DNA from: Fluviispira sanaruensis
GTDB taxonomy: Bacteria > Bdellovibrionota_B > Oligoflexia > Silvanigrellales > Silvanigrellaceae
Direction of reading: 5' to 3'
Length of the DNA stretch: 64,000 nt
Assembly (NCBI RefSeq): GCF_004295685.1
Contig: NZ_AP019368.1
Span: 800,001 to 864,000, forward strand
Position 1 is the stretch's first letter, and the number at the start of each line of letters is the position of its first letter. Shown piece after piece: positions 43,843 to 52,743 of the stretch. Position numbers and translations under genes: made by a program. The notes under the pieces were generated by a model. The model saw only the letters and a program-made list of their open reading frames with translations. It did not search any database and was not told the origin of the DNA.

Positions 43843-44628
43843 CTAAACTGGAGAACGCAATCTATAAAATAAATCTTCAGAATTTTTTGCGGTTATCTCT
43901 GCCAGTTCTTCAGGTTTTAAATTTCGTAGTTTTGCTATGAATTCACAAGTATGAAGAATATGGGCCGGTTCATTGGTTTTTCCGCGCAACGGGACGGGGG
44001 ATAAGTAAGGACTATCCGTTTCAATTAATATTTTGTCATGTGGAACATATTTTGCAACTTCATGAAGTTCAGAGGCATTTTTAAAAGTAACAATACCAGA
44101 AAATGACAAATAAAAATTTTCAGAAAGATAATCTTTTGCTTGCTCTAAAGTCCCAGTGAAACAATGAATAACGCCTTTTAATCCTTTTTGAGAATATTTT
44201 TTAATTCTTGAATAGACTTCATTGTGCGTTTCTCGCATGTGAACAACTATAGGTAAATTAGTATCAAGAGCAATTTGTAAAAAGTACTCAAAACACTCAA
44301 TCTGTTTGTCTATCGGCGAAAGAGTGTAATGGCTATCTAGTCCAATTTCGCCAATGCCGACTATTTTTTTATTTGTTAATGCGACAGGACGTACTTTTTC
44401 AGCTTCTTCAATTGAAAATTCTTTTGCATCATGTGGCTGAATGCCAAGAGTAGCATATAATATATCAGATGTTTTAACTTGTTCTTGCGCTAAAATTATA
44501 GTTTGTGGATTGTAAGCAATATTTATTATTTTTTTCACTCCACAAGCTTTTGCACGCTCAATAATTTCTGGTAAATTATTTTTTAGTTTATCTGATACCA
44601 AGTGACAATGTGTGTCAATTAAATGCAT
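43843..44628 (-). CDS. tatD: TatD-family metal-dependent hydrolase (DNase-like)
   Basis: 261 aa. TIM-barrel metal hydrolase: IDTHCHL, GIGEIGLDSHY, VVHMRETHNE, GVIHCFTGT and ILIETDSPYLSP carry the expected metal ligands. The family shows 3'-5' exonuclease/deoxyribonuclease activity. It is 11 bp upstream of hrpB and 14 bp after the dehydrogenase gene, so the three form an operon-like run. Confidence 0.93.
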   Translation of the reverse strand: MHLIDTHCHLVSDKLKNNLPEIIERAKACGVKKIINIAYNPQTIILAQEQVKTSDILYATLGIQPHDAKEFSIEEAEKVRPVALTNKKIVGIGEIGLDSHYTLSPIDKQIECFEYFLQIALDTNLPIVVHMRETHNEVYSRIKKYSQKGLKGVIHCFTGTLEQAKDYLSENFYLSFSGIVTFKNASELHEVAKYVPHDKILIETDSPYLSPVPLRGKTNEPAHILHTCEFIAKLRNLKPEELAEITAKNSEDLFYRLRSPV

Positions 44629-44642
44629 GAATAATAAATCCT

Positions 44643-45806
44643 TTACTCAAAGGCAGCAATACCTGTGAGATGTTGTCCTACGATCAAGAGATGAATATCA
44701 TTTGTGCCTTCATATGTATAAACTGACTCTAAATTACACATATGACGCATGCAATGGTATTCACCGCTGATACCATTTGCTCCTAAAATGTCCCGAGTGG
44801 TTCTAGCACAGTCTAGGGCAATTTGTACGTTATTTTGTTTACCCATGCTAATTTGAGCAGGTTTTACTTTTTTATTTTGCTTAAGTTTTGCAAGCTGCAG
44901 AGCAACTAAATTGCCTTTGGCAATTTCTGTCGACATAAGAGCTAATTTTCTTTGAATCAGTTGGAAAGATGCTAAAGGTTTTTTAAACATAATCCGTTCT
45001 TTGGTATAATGAATGGCTTCATTTAAGCAGTCTTCCGCTGCGCCAAGAACACCAAAGACAATGCCAAAACGTGCTTGGTTTAAGCACATCAATGCATTTT
45101 TTAATCCTTCCGTTTTTTCTAATAGATTCTCATTGGGTATTTGACAGTTATCAAAAAAGAGTGAGCCTGTTTTTGAAGCTCGTAGACTTAATTTATTTTT
45201 GATTTCAGGCGCTGAAAAACCTTTCGTGCCCTTTTCAACTAAAAAACCTCTTATTCCTTCATCCGTTTGTGCCCATACAATAGCAATATCTGCTATCGGT
45301 GCATTGGTGATCCAGGTTTTTGAACCATTGAGCACCCATGAGTCGCCAGATTTTTTTGCAAAAGTTTTCATACCTGCAGGATCAGAGCCAAAATCGGGTT
45401 CAGTTAAACCAAAGCAGCCGATAGTATCTCCAGTTGCCATTTTGGGAAGGAAATACTTTTTTTGTTCTTCAGATCCGAATGCGTAAATGGCATACATAGC
45501 AAGACTACTTTGTACACTTGCAAAACTTCTAAGCCCACTGTCTCCTCGTTCAAGTTCTTTCATTATGAGACCATATGAAATTTCATCAAGCCCTGCACAG
45601 CCATAGCCATGTAAGTTTGAACCGAGTAATCCGAGTTTGCCCATTTCTTTGATTATTTCTTTTGGAAAGTGCGCGTTTTCAAAATTTTCAGTGATATTTG
45701 GCATAAAAACATTTTGAACAAATTTATGGACTGTTTCTTTAATTAATAATTGTGATTCATCTAAATCTTGGAATGTATTTAAAAAATCTGTTGCAAGTGT
45801 ATCCAT
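44643..45806 (-). CDS. gcdH: Acyl-CoA dehydrogenase, glutaryl-CoA dehydrogenase-like
   Basis: 387 aa FAD enzyme. The closest resemblance is to glutaryl-CoA dehydrogenase: ERGDSGLRSFASVQSSLAMYAIYAFGS, FGLTEPDFGSDPAGM, WITNAPIADIAIVWA and the C-terminal catalytic region VYTEGTNDIHLLIVGQHLTG-like, with Glu in YEGTND. The family oxidises and decarboxylates glutaryl-CoA to crotonyl-CoA during lysine/tryptophan catabolism. Substrate specificity is inferred from overall similarity, so related short-chain acyl-CoA substrates remain possible. Confidence 0.85.
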   Translation of the reverse strand: MDTLATDFLNTFQDLDESQLLIKETVHKFVQNVFMPNITENFENAHFPKEIIKEMGKLGLLGSNLHGYGCAGLDEISYGLIMKELERGDSGLRSFASVQSSLAMYAIYAFGSEEQKKYFLPKMATGDTIGCFGLTEPDFGSDPAGMKTFAKKSGDSWVLNGSKTWITNAPIADIAIVWAQTDEGIRGFLVEKGTKGFSAPEIKNKLSLRASKTGSLFFDNCQIPNENLLEKTEGLKNALMCLNQARFGIVFGVLGAAEDCLNEAIHYTKERIMFKKPLASFQLIQRKLALMSTEIAKGNLVALQLAKLKQNKKVKPAQISMGKQNNVQIALDCARTTRDILGANGISGEYHCMRHMCNLESVYTYEGTNDIHLLIVGQHLTGIAAFE

Positions 45807-45824
45807 GAAATCATCCTTTAAAAT

Positions 45825-46766
45825 TTATTTTCTTAAACTTTCATACGCAAATATGACTTCTTCTTCATTAAATAATTTTACAGAAGTCTTTCCTAGATTT
45901 TTTGCTAATGAAAGAATATATGCGACTCCGGAATCTACATCTGAAGGAAAAATAGCATCTTGTTCAATACAATAAGATAAAATTCCCCACAACTGATTCA
46001 CTTCATTTTTGGGATAATGCTTTTTATCTTTAATTTCTTCTCTTAAGCGAAAGCCATTTTGTTTTAAAAATGCATCAAGTAATTTTGAAGTTTTAACCAT
46101 AACAGAACGTGAGATTCGGACAATGCGATGAACAAGTGAGGAAAATAAAAGTTGTAGACATTCAGAAAGATCTGATTCATTTAAATTCGAATTGTCTATG
46201 TCGAAACGATGGGTGGAGCAGACTTCTATTAAGTCGAAAATTTGACCTAAAACACGCACCCAATTGAGCATGAGAGCTTGAGCAACAAATTTCGAGCCAA
46301 CGGATTTGACATGGGGTTTTCCAACAACGGTTTTGACATAAGTTGACGAGCAGTGGAGCAATCTTGGGGGACACATTATTGCCCAAGTTTGAATTTTAGG
46401 ATTGATGGCTTGGTTAGAAAAGTACAAGTTAAATTCGGCTTCGAAATCTGAAGTTGAGCGCAGACCACGGATAAGATGTTCTATAGCATTTTCTTTGGCA
46501 TAATCGGCAACCAGACCTTCTTGCGATGTGACAATAACCCTATCGCCTATATGGAAAGGAGGATCGAGTGCCCACCAATCTGAAAATGGATCGATGGAAT
46601 GGGCTATCACACGTGCTCTGACTTCGGGTTTTAAGAGACTTTGTTTTGCTGGGTTGATTGCTGAAACAACATGTACGCAGTCAAAAACTTCAAGGGCAGA
46701 ATCGAGTACAAATTGATGTCCATACGTCCAGGGGTCAAAGGATCCAGCATATACAGAAGATTTCAT
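45825..46766 (-). CDS. coaD: Phosphopantetheine adenylyltransferase with C-terminal extension
   Basis: 313 aa from ATG 46766, where GAAGAG precedes and the family start (SSVYAGSFDPWTYGH) follows; an earlier in-frame ATG at 46913 adds 49 residues without family character. Residues 1-160 are CoaD: the TxGH-like motif YGHQ (His17), IRGLRSTSDFEAEFNL and CSSTYVKTV, for the penultimate step of CoA synthesis. The remaining 150 residues are helical (ESDLSECLQLLFSSLVHRIVR..., LLDAFLKQNG, WGILSYCIEQDAIF...) and not a CoaD part. No family recognised. Catalytic detail differs from the consensus at SS(S/T)xVK (here SSTYVK). Confidence 0.85.
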   Translation of the reverse strand: MKSSVYAGSFDPWTYGHQFVLDSALEVFDCVHVVSAINPAKQSLLKPEVRARVIAHSIDPFSDWWALDPPFHIGDRVIVTSQEGLVADYAKENAIEHLIRGLRSTSDFEAEFNLYFSNQAINPKIQTWAIMCPPRLLHCSSTYVKTVVGKPHVKSVGSKFVAQALMLNWVRVLGQIFDLIEVCSTHRFDIDNSNLNESDLSECLQLLFSSLVHRIVRISRSVMVKTSKLLDAFLKQNGFRLREEIKDKKHYPKNEVNQLWGILSYCIEQDAIFPSDVDSGVAYILSLAKNLGKTSVKLFNEEEVIFAYESLRK

Positions 46767-46956
46767 AATATTCTCTTCATTTTTAAATTCACGTTCAAAA
46801 CAAGACAAAAATAAAGATTTGTCTTGATATGCCAAAGATGTGGCATGAGAAACCGCCGTAGGAATTAAACCCCGTCTTGCATAATTGAGCAAGGATTCAA
46901 AATAAAATATCATGGGTCAGAAAGCAAATTTAATTGAGACAAGATAAAGGTGATAT

Positions 46957-47454
46957 ATGAAAAAAATTCTTTTTTTTGAAAATAGCTCTTCATTGCAGAA
47001 AGCATTGAAAATTTTATTTTCAAATTCAGATGTATATCTGTTACATTTTGCTGAAAATAGAGAAAAATTCGAAACATGTTTAAAAGAGTCAATTTATGAT
47101 TTAATAGTTTCACATATAGATCAAATATTTACGGATGGAAAAATAAATATAAAAAAGAAGAATTGGACGCATGAGAATATATTATTGATGTATGAAAACG
47201 GTGATGATATCTCTCAATTACAAAAAGATGGTTACGTTAATTTTATTGAGAAACCATTTAGTGGCGTTGATTTTAAGAATAAAGTAAATTTTTTACTTGC
47301 TATAGATGATATTATATCAACAAAAGAGTTTACAGCTTCGTCAAAAGATGTTGAAGGTTATATCAAAGAAAAAGTAGATAAATGGCTAATAGAAGTGGCT
47401 CCACAGTATGCAAAAGAAGTTATAAGAGAAGAAATATTAAAATTGATAAATTAA
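46957..47454 (+). CDS. Degenerate receiver-domain protein with PopZ-like C-terminal helix
   Basis: 165 aa. Residues 1-115 follow the receiver fold (KKILFFENS, YDLIVSHIDQIF, ILLMYENG, NFIEKPFSGVDF), keeping the Lys99-Pro100 pair. The acidic pocket is reduced to Glu8 and the phospho-acceptor position is His53 instead of Asp, so it probably cannot be phosphorylated normally. The C-terminal helix VEGYIKEKVDKWLIEVAPQYAKEVIREEILKLI resembles the tail found on some delta-type response regulators and on PopZ. A polar organising or scaffolding role is possible but not shown. Divergent from coaD. Confidence 0.6.
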   Translation: MKKILFFENSSSLQKALKILFSNSDVYLLHFAENREKFETCLKESIYDLIVSHIDQIFTDGKINIKKKNWTHENILLMYENGDDISQLQKDGYVNFIEKPFSGVDFKNKVNFLLAIDDIISTKEFTASSKDVEGYIKEKVDKWLIEVAPQYAKEVIREEILKLIN

Positions 47455-47610
47455 CATGAGGTTAAAAAATATTTTTAACTCGATCTTTTATTTTTTAACT
47501 GCTATTTGAAATCTTATTGCATAATTATTTATTTGCGGATATTTTTAACAGTCCTGTTATTTATTTAAAACAAGTATAATTGCCAATCCTAAGGAAGAGC
47601 TTTAAGTTTT

Positions 47611-47855
47611 GTGAATTTAAAAAAAAGACATCAATTCGAGTATCTCTTTCTCCAGTATTTTCTTAAAGCGGAAATATTCATCTCGATGACTCTTATACGC
47701 AAAAATATTTTACAAGATATTCAGGAACTTTTATGGTTAGAAAATAAAGGAATTAAAGTTTACCCAAATTACAACAGATAAAAGTGAATTTATAGAATTG
47801 TTATATAATTTATTGAATGAAAAATACCAAGAAGAAGGCAGGAAGGAAATTTAAT
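47611..47855 (+). pseudogene. Frameshifted remnant of an unknown short protein
   Basis: A GTG at 47611 opens 57 codons (KRHQFEYLFLQYFLKAEI..., IRKNILQDIQELLWLENKGIKV) that end at 47784. The next frame continues with DKSEFIELLYNLLNEKYQEEGRKEI to 47855 without a start. Both parts look like helix-forming protein sequence, suggesting one gene broken by a small indel. No family recognised; the rest of 47455-48079 is AT-rich with nothing else I can assign. Confidence 0.35.
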
Positions 47856-48079
47856 CTTTAAAATTATTCGGAGAGTATTCAACTGCATTGATACTATTTG
47901 ATATTGAGAGGGTTAAAAATTTAAATTCATCTGTAAAAGATAATTCATTTTGTTTTTGGGGACATAAAAATTGTAAACAATTATTCTAGAGAAATTTCTC
48001 GCGTAAAAAGAAATCACTATATCTCTTCTTTATATTTAAGCATTCAGGGTAATGAGATTTTGCTCTTTGTTAATAATAA

Positions 48080-48955
48080 TTAATCTTCTAAGCATTTTCT
48101 TAGATTCCCTTCATATTCCTTAAGAAGTTTTTCTGCTTGTTTTAGATCTTTTTTCTTAATATAAACGCAAGCTAGTTTTGCGTTTCCTTTGCATTTTAAA
48201 AGGGCTGTATGCGCTGTTTCATAGTCAACTTTACAAATATCTGAAACAATGTGAATGCTTCGATTGGTCAGTTTTTCATTTGTCGTCACAAGATCGACCA
48301 TATAAGAATCGTAGACTCGATTTAAATGAATCATAAGGGTTGATGTAAACATATTGAGGAGAATTTTCTGAGCTGTACCTGCTTTCATGCGAGTTGATCC
48401 TGCAATAATTTCAGGTCCTGTATCAACGAAAAGTTTAATTTGTGCTTCCTTAAGCAGTGGAGAATGAGCTGTCGAAGCAATACCAATTGTAAATGAGCCG
48501 GCCAAATTTGCTTGCCGTAAAACACCTAATGTGTAAGGTGTCCTTCCACTCGCAGATAAGCAGATGACGATATCTTTACGATTTAATTTTAATTTTTTTG
48601 TTTCTTTTTCTCCATTGTCAATATCATCTTCTGCATCTTCAAGAGCTTCTGTGAGTGCTTTATGGCCACCGGCTATTAAGAATATTGTTTTTTCTTTCGG
48701 CCACGAAAAGGTTGGAAAAAGCTCTGAACACTCTTGTGCGGCTATTCGTCCAGAAGATCCTGCTCCAGCAAAAATAATTCGACCACCACCTTTGATGAGA
48801 GGCAGCGCTTTTGTAATTGCAACTTCCAAATCGCTCAATACATTTTCAATAATTGAAACTGCATTGAGTTGTGATTCTAAAATACATTGAAGGATATCTT
48901 TTGTTTCCCATAAGTCTATTTTATTATATCGATCTGATTTCTTTTCCGTATTCAT
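48080..48955 (-). CDS. murQ: N-acetylmuramic acid 6-phosphate etherase
   Basis: 291 aa. It cleaves the lactyl ether of MurNAc-6-P to GlcNAc-6-P during murein recycling. SIS-domain marks: GGGRIIFAGAGSSGRIAAQECSELFPTF, ICLSASGRTPYTLGVLRQA, GPEIIAGSTRMKAGTAQKILLNMFTSTLMIHLNRVYDSYMVDL, the last being the MurQ signature. The C-terminal helical part is a typical MurQ tail. Cytoplasmic. Five bp after a gene of unknown function. Confidence 0.92.
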   Translation of the reverse strand: MNTEKKSDRYNKIDLWETKDILQCILESQLNAVSIIENVLSDLEVAITKALPLIKGGGRIIFAGAGSSGRIAAQECSELFPTFSWPKEKTIFLIAGGHKALTEALEDAEDDIDNGEKETKKLKLNRKDIVICLSASGRTPYTLGVLRQANLAGSFTIGIASTAHSPLLKEAQIKLFVDTGPEIIAGSTRMKAGTAQKILLNMFTSTLMIHLNRVYDSYMVDLVTTNEKLTNRSIHIVSDICKVDYETAHTALLKCKGNAKLACVYIKKKDLKQAEKLLKEYEGNLRKCLED

Positions 48956-48960
48956 ATTTG

Positions 48961-49425
48961 TTACTTTACTATTTTAAATGTTTTTTTATTTTTCCGTTTT
49001 GCTGTATTCTCTCCATCAAGTTCAAGAATATACCTTCTCATTTGGATAGACAATTCATCCATAAAGTTTTGCGTAGCCAAAATACTTTTTTGAACTTTTT
49101 CATTGCCAAAAAGTTCAACCATTTGTCGAATAAACTCATCTGCAAAAGCGGTTTGTAGAAGTAAAAGACCTGAAATTTCTGTTATGAAAAGATCTTCGTG
49201 TACTTTAAAAGCTTTCAACACAGATTGTAGGTGATTTACTGAAATTGTTTGCCTCGAAGCTTCTTCATTAACTGAAAACCAAATAGACCAATTCCTTTGA
49301 TCGGTCTGTTTGTGATAGGAAAGACACACCTGCATGTTCTCTTCATTTGAAAAAGTGAGGTAGGCCTTGTCATCGAGCGACATTCGTTCAAACACTTCAA
49401 GAATGTTGTGAATTTCTGGAGCCAT
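48961..49425 (-). CDS. Conserved-looking protein of unknown function
   Basis: 154 aa, no family recognised, no signal peptide or membrane helix. Compact acidic start (MAPEIHNILEVFERMS), a mixed helical-beta middle (SIWFSVNEEASRQTISVNHLQSVLKAFKVHED) and a basic tail. AGAAGG precedes the start. It overlaps the end of the gene at 49397-49750 by 29 bp and precedes murQ by 5 bp, so it is surely cotranscribed with both neighbours. Confidence 0.55.
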   Translation of the reverse strand: MAPEIHNILEVFERMSLDDKAYLTFSNEENMQVCLSYHKQTDQRNWSIWFSVNEEASRQTISVNHLQSVLKAFKVHEDLFITEISGLLLLQTAFADEFIRQMVELFGNEKVQKSILATQNFMDELSIQMRRYILELDGENTAKRKNKKTFKIVK

Positions 49426-49750
49426 GAAGTGCCTTCTTTTCTGCTGAATTTAAACTGCTTATCAGCGCTTCACGAATGGTTTGGCGTAAAAACTCTTTTG
49501 TAATCTCAATGGCGTCTTGAATAATTGATAAGTCTTCTTTTGTATAGGTATCTGTAGTGATATCAGAGTTTATGCAGCGGAAACATTGTTCTTGAATATT
49601 ATATAAATAAGTCAATTTACTTGTATAAAGTTCATAACGTAAATCATAGGTTAAGTCGCTGTCATCGATGGGAGCGCAAATTTCCCCAGCAAGCTCTCTA
49701 TAGAGCTCATAGGAAACATCCACTTTGATTGACGTTGTGCTGTTCTTCAC
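49397..49750 (-). CDS. Conserved-looking small protein of unknown function
   Basis: 117 aa, acidic, mostly helical (VDVSYELYRELAGEICAPIDDSD, LRYELYTSKLTYLYNIQEQCFRC, IIQDAIEITKEFLRQTIREALISSL). No signal peptide, no family recognised. Translation of the next gene starts inside its last codons, suggesting partner proteins. The 103 bp upstream to rnhB contain no gene. Confidence 0.5.
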   Translation of the reverse strand: MKNSTTSIKVDVSYELYRELAGEICAPIDDSDLTYDLRYELYTSKLTYLYNIQEQCFRCINSDITTDTYTKEDLSIIQDAIEITKEFLRQTIREALISSLNSAEKKALHGSRNSQHS

Positions 49751-49853
49751 CTCTAAAAACTCCTTGAATATCTAATACTTGTCCTCGCGATCCTTTTTGT
49801 GTTGAGGATATGTTTTAACTTCTTTTTAGATATCGGATTTTGCAGGGGCAGCT

Positions 49854-50744
49854 TTAGAAGAGAGTTTGCGGAATATAGTTTTTCAGAAAGCTTGTGCGGT
49901 GGATGGGACTGATACCACACTCTTGAATAATGGCTAGGTGCTTAGGAGTGCCGTAGCCTTTGTGGTTAGCAAAACCATAAATTGGATAAAAAGTATCTTG
50001 AGTTTCCATGCAGCTATCGCGATAAACTTTTGCTAATATACTTGAAAAGCCAACGCTGACAAACAGATCATCTGCTTTGATCACAGTAATTTGCATATTG
50101 TGAATATAACGTGAAGGAACTTTAATAGAATGGTTACCGTCCATTAATAAAATTGCTTGGCTAAAAATATTATTTTTATCTTTTATATTTAATTTCGTTA
50201 CATGAAATAAAAGCTCAAGAGCACGTGAAGCAGCCAATTGGACTGAGTTCCAAATATTAAACTCATCCACTTCCTGCGAATTTACTTCTCCCAAAGCAAA
50301 TGAAATACATTCAAAATCTGTTGAATTTTGCGAATTAAAGAGTTTTAATTCATTTTGAGTGCAATTTATATCTATCTTTTTATTTATAGTAGACTTATAT
50401 ATATTAAAAGGAGATGTAGGAGAATTATTATCTATTGGTAACGTAATTAAGGAATAATTATATTCTTTAATTATTTTTTCAAAACAGATTTTTCGTTTTT
50501 TTTCAGAGAGTTTTTTGCTATCTCGAATTTGTGCAAGCCATTCCTGTTCTTTAAAATGAATATTTTTATAAACATTTTTGCGCACCCACAGGCTTGCACA
50601 ACTTACGACCGAACCTGCAACACAGCCGCGTCCAACTTCATCGATGGCTATTATTGCTGAAAATTCTTCCTTTGGCTCGAACTCACTGGAAAGAATTTTC
50701 AACAAAATATTTTCGTTTTTAAAACGTGTCGGAGTGAAAGTCAT
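49854..50744 (-). CDS. rnhB: Ribonuclease HII
   Basis: 296 aa from ATG 50744; a TTG at 50756 overlapping the trxA stop is an alternative. It nicks RNA at RNA-DNA junctions and removes single ribonucleotides. Family motifs are IAIDEVGRGCVAGSVV (DEG-type metal site), IRDSKKLSEKKR, LLMDGNHSIK and the C-terminal IHRTSF. Longer than the usual 200-220 residues because of an insertion of about 70 residues after SLITLPIDNN that includes FNIYKSTINKKIDINCTQNE. Adjacent to trxA and cotranscribed. Confidence 0.9.
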   Translation of the reverse strand: MTFTPTRFKNENILLKILSSEFEPKEEFSAIIAIDEVGRGCVAGSVVSCASLWVRKNVYKNIHFKEQEWLAQIRDSKKLSEKKRKICFEKIIKEYNYSLITLPIDNNSPTSPFNIYKSTINKKIDINCTQNELKLFNSQNSTDFECISFALGEVNSQEVDEFNIWNSVQLAASRALELLFHVTKLNIKDKNNIFSQAILLMDGNHSIKVPSRYIHNMQITVIKADDLFVSVGFSSILAKVYRDSCMETQDTFYPIYGFANHKGYGTPKHLAIIQECGISPIHRTSFLKNYIPQTLF

Positions 50745-50752
50745 CGTGATTT

Positions 50753-51094
50753 TCAATTTGCTTCACTGTCATGCAATGCTTCGATTTGATTTAAAATCAC
50801 TTTTTTAGGTTGGTTGCCAACGAGTTCTGCAACTTTTTGACCATCTTTAACAAATGCTAAAAAAGGGATGTTTCGGATGTTAAACTTTGCTGCAAGTTGT
50901 GGATTTTCTTCAACATTTACCTTGCAAACTTTAATTTTTTCAGGGTGTTCTTTTGCGATTTGCTCTAAAACGGGAGCAAGCGCAAGGCAAGGACCACACC
51001 AGTCAGCCCAAAAGTCGACGAGTACAGGAATTTTGCTTTCAAGGACTTCTGTTTGGAAGTTTTTATCGGTGATTTTTGATACTAAGTCGGACAT
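50753..51094 (-). CDS. trxA: Thioredoxin
   Basis: 113 aa, one thioredoxin fold. The active site is WCGPC (Cys33, Cys36) within VDFWADWCGPCLALAPVLEQ, with the cis-Pro region NIRNIPFLAFVKDG. Cytoplasmic disulfide reductant. Small and canonical. Upstream of rnhB in the same direction. Confidence 0.95.
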   Translation of the reverse strand: MSDLVSKITDKNFQTEVLESKIPVLVDFWADWCGPCLALAPVLEQIAKEHPEKIKVCKVNVEENPQLAAKFNIRNIPFLAFVKDGQKVAELVGNQPKKVILNQIEALHDSEAN

Positions 51095-51186
51095 GAATTA
51101 CCCTTTCAGAAATTGGTTCAAAACATTTGAGAACCATACCCATAAGTTGTATCGGTTGGCGTAATTGGTCAAGAGGGAAAATTCCT

Positions 51187-52086
51187 CTATTCTAAATCGG
51201 CATGCCGATGTTCAACATTTACAAAAGGGAGCCGTTCCCGAAAAATACGTGCGAGCTCCTCGGAAATAGCGACACTCCGATGTTTTCCTCCTGTGCAGCC
51301 GATTCCGATTGAAAAATAATGTTTCCCTTCTTCCAAATAATTAGGATACATAAATTGAATTAATTCAACAACTTTATCGACAAAAAGAGGAACCCGTTCG
51401 TCTGAAAAAACATAATTTTTTACTGCAGGCTCAAGTCCTGTGAGTTCACGTAAATGAATTTCATAGTGCGGATTTTTAAAACAGCGAACGTCAAAAATTG
51501 TATCGAGATCTGTTGGTGTTCCATATTTAAAGCCAAAGGAGACTATATTTAGCAATAGATGTTTTTTATAATCAGAAATTGCAAAATGATTGTGAAGAAA
51601 TTTTTTGAGATTTTGCGATGACATATTAGAGGTGTCTAGCATCTGATTGGCAAGATTTTTTATTGGTTCTAACGTAACTGCATCCAGTTTAATAGCCTCT
51701 AATAAGCTTAAATTTGGAGCATTTGCGTTTAAAGGATGCTGTCTGCGCGTTTCACGAAAACGTTTGATAACAATTTCATCAGATGCTTTTAAATAAAGTA
51801 TTTGTAAATCACAAATAGTTGATAAAATTTCATAAATTTCTTGAAATGTATTTGGGATATCCGTGTCGCGGGAGTCAAGTGCGAGGGCTATGTATGGATT
51901 TTTAATCTTGTCTGATTTGATTGAATCTGTAAACGCTTTTAACAAGACGGAAGGTAAATTATCGATACAATAATATCCCATATCCTCGAGAGCATGGATT
52001 GCAATTGTTTTCCCCGAACCCGCAAGCCCAGAAATAATAACTAAACTTTTTTTATTTTGAGATTCAGTTAAATGAATTTCATTCAT
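51187..52086 (-). CDS. rapZ: RNase adapter protein RapZ (YvcJ family)
   Basis: 299 aa. Walker A IISGLAGSGKTIAIHALEDMGYYCIDNLP, Walker B-like region with YIALALDSRD, and C-terminal domain GIGCTGGKHRSVAISEELARIF. In enterobacteria it controls the glmS small RNA by binding RNase E targets and senses GlcN6P; many relatives bind nucleotides. It is directly after ptsN, as in the rpoN-hpf-ptsN-rapZ arrangement, a conserved gene order in proteobacteria. Confidence 0.93.
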   Translation of the reverse strand: MNEIHLTESQNKKSLVIISGLAGSGKTIAIHALEDMGYYCIDNLPSVLLKAFTDSIKSDKIKNPYIALALDSRDTDIPNTFQEIYEILSTICDLQILYLKASDEIVIKRFRETRRQHPLNANAPNLSLLEAIKLDAVTLEPIKNLANQMLDTSNMSSQNLKKFLHNHFAISDYKKHLLLNIVSFGFKYGTPTDLDTIFDVRCFKNPHYEIHLRELTGLEPAVKNYVFSDERVPLFVDKVVELIQFMYPNYLEEGKHYFSIGIGCTGGKHRSVAISEELARIFRERLPFVNVEHRHADLE

Positions 52087-52551
52087 TTACCCCTCCAAGA
52101 TTTGTAACACTTCAGCTAAACTCTTCGCCGATTTGAGCTTAAATCTTACCCGATCAATGCGCATAGTTCTGCATATATCAGCCATGATTTTTAAGGAAGA
52201 AATATATGGTTTTTTGGGGTTTTTAGGTGAAAGAATAACGAAAAATAGATAAGAAGGTTCGGAGTCGAGTGAGCTAAACTCTATGCCATGCGGGGCTAGA
52301 AAAAAATAAAGTTCAGTGTCAACTATTTTATTTAAAGAAGTATGCGGTATTGCAACTCCGAGATCCACACCTGTGCTTGCTTTCGCCTCTCTTTCTGAAA
52401 GACCTATAAATATTTCTTCTTCTTTAAGATTTTTTTTTACTTGAGAAATTTTAAAGGAAATTTCCTTTATCACGTCTTCTTTGTTGCGAGCTTCTAGGTA
52501 GAGCGGAGTTGATTGCTCTTTAATTAAATTGCGAAGTAATTCACTTGCCAT
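52087..52551 (-). CDS. ptsN: PTS nitrogen-regulatory EIIA component
   Basis: 154 aa. PTS EIIA fold with the phosphorylated His70 in VDLGVAIPHTSL. Family members (EIIANtr) regulate potassium transport and nitrogen/cell-envelope responses rather than sugar uptake. It abuts rapZ with no gap. A transcription terminator lies between hpf and ptsN, so ptsN may have its own promoter in the 190-bp spacer 52552-52743. Confidence 0.92.
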   Translation of the reverse strand: MASELLRNLIKEQSTPLYLEARNKEDVIKEISFKISQVKKNLKEEEIFIGLSEREAKASTGVDLGVAIPHTSLNKIVDTELYFFLAPHGIEFSSLDSEPSYLFFVILSPKNPKKPYISSLKIMADICRTMRIDRVRFKLKSAKSLAEVLQILEG

Positions 52552-52686
52552 GTTAAATTCACCTGCTTAACGAAGAAGTGCTTAAGAAAGGTGACCTCAA
52601 AGAAGTCGTACTGTTGATAGGTAAAAAATTCAATTCTGTCAATCCGAAGACGTGTGCTTAAAACATATTATATGATTTTTGATATT

Positions 52687-52716
52687 AAAAAAGAGGGTCA
52701 GTAAAACTGAACCCTC
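52687..52716 (-). terminator. Intrinsic terminator after hpf
   Basis: On the minus strand GAGGGTTCAGT / ACTGACCCTC forms a stem with a TTT loop followed by TTTTTT. It is 27 bp after the hpf stop codon and ends the rpoN-hpf transcript. Confidence 0.8.
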
Positions 52717-52743
52717 AATTTTAGATTTTGCTGAAAAGTTACT

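Noticed and set aside
51120-51190. tRNA-like stretch (GGCGTAATTGGTCAAGAGGG)
   Set aside because: No acceptor stem, no anticodon loop and no GTTC T-loop can be placed; it lies in the short gap before rapZ.
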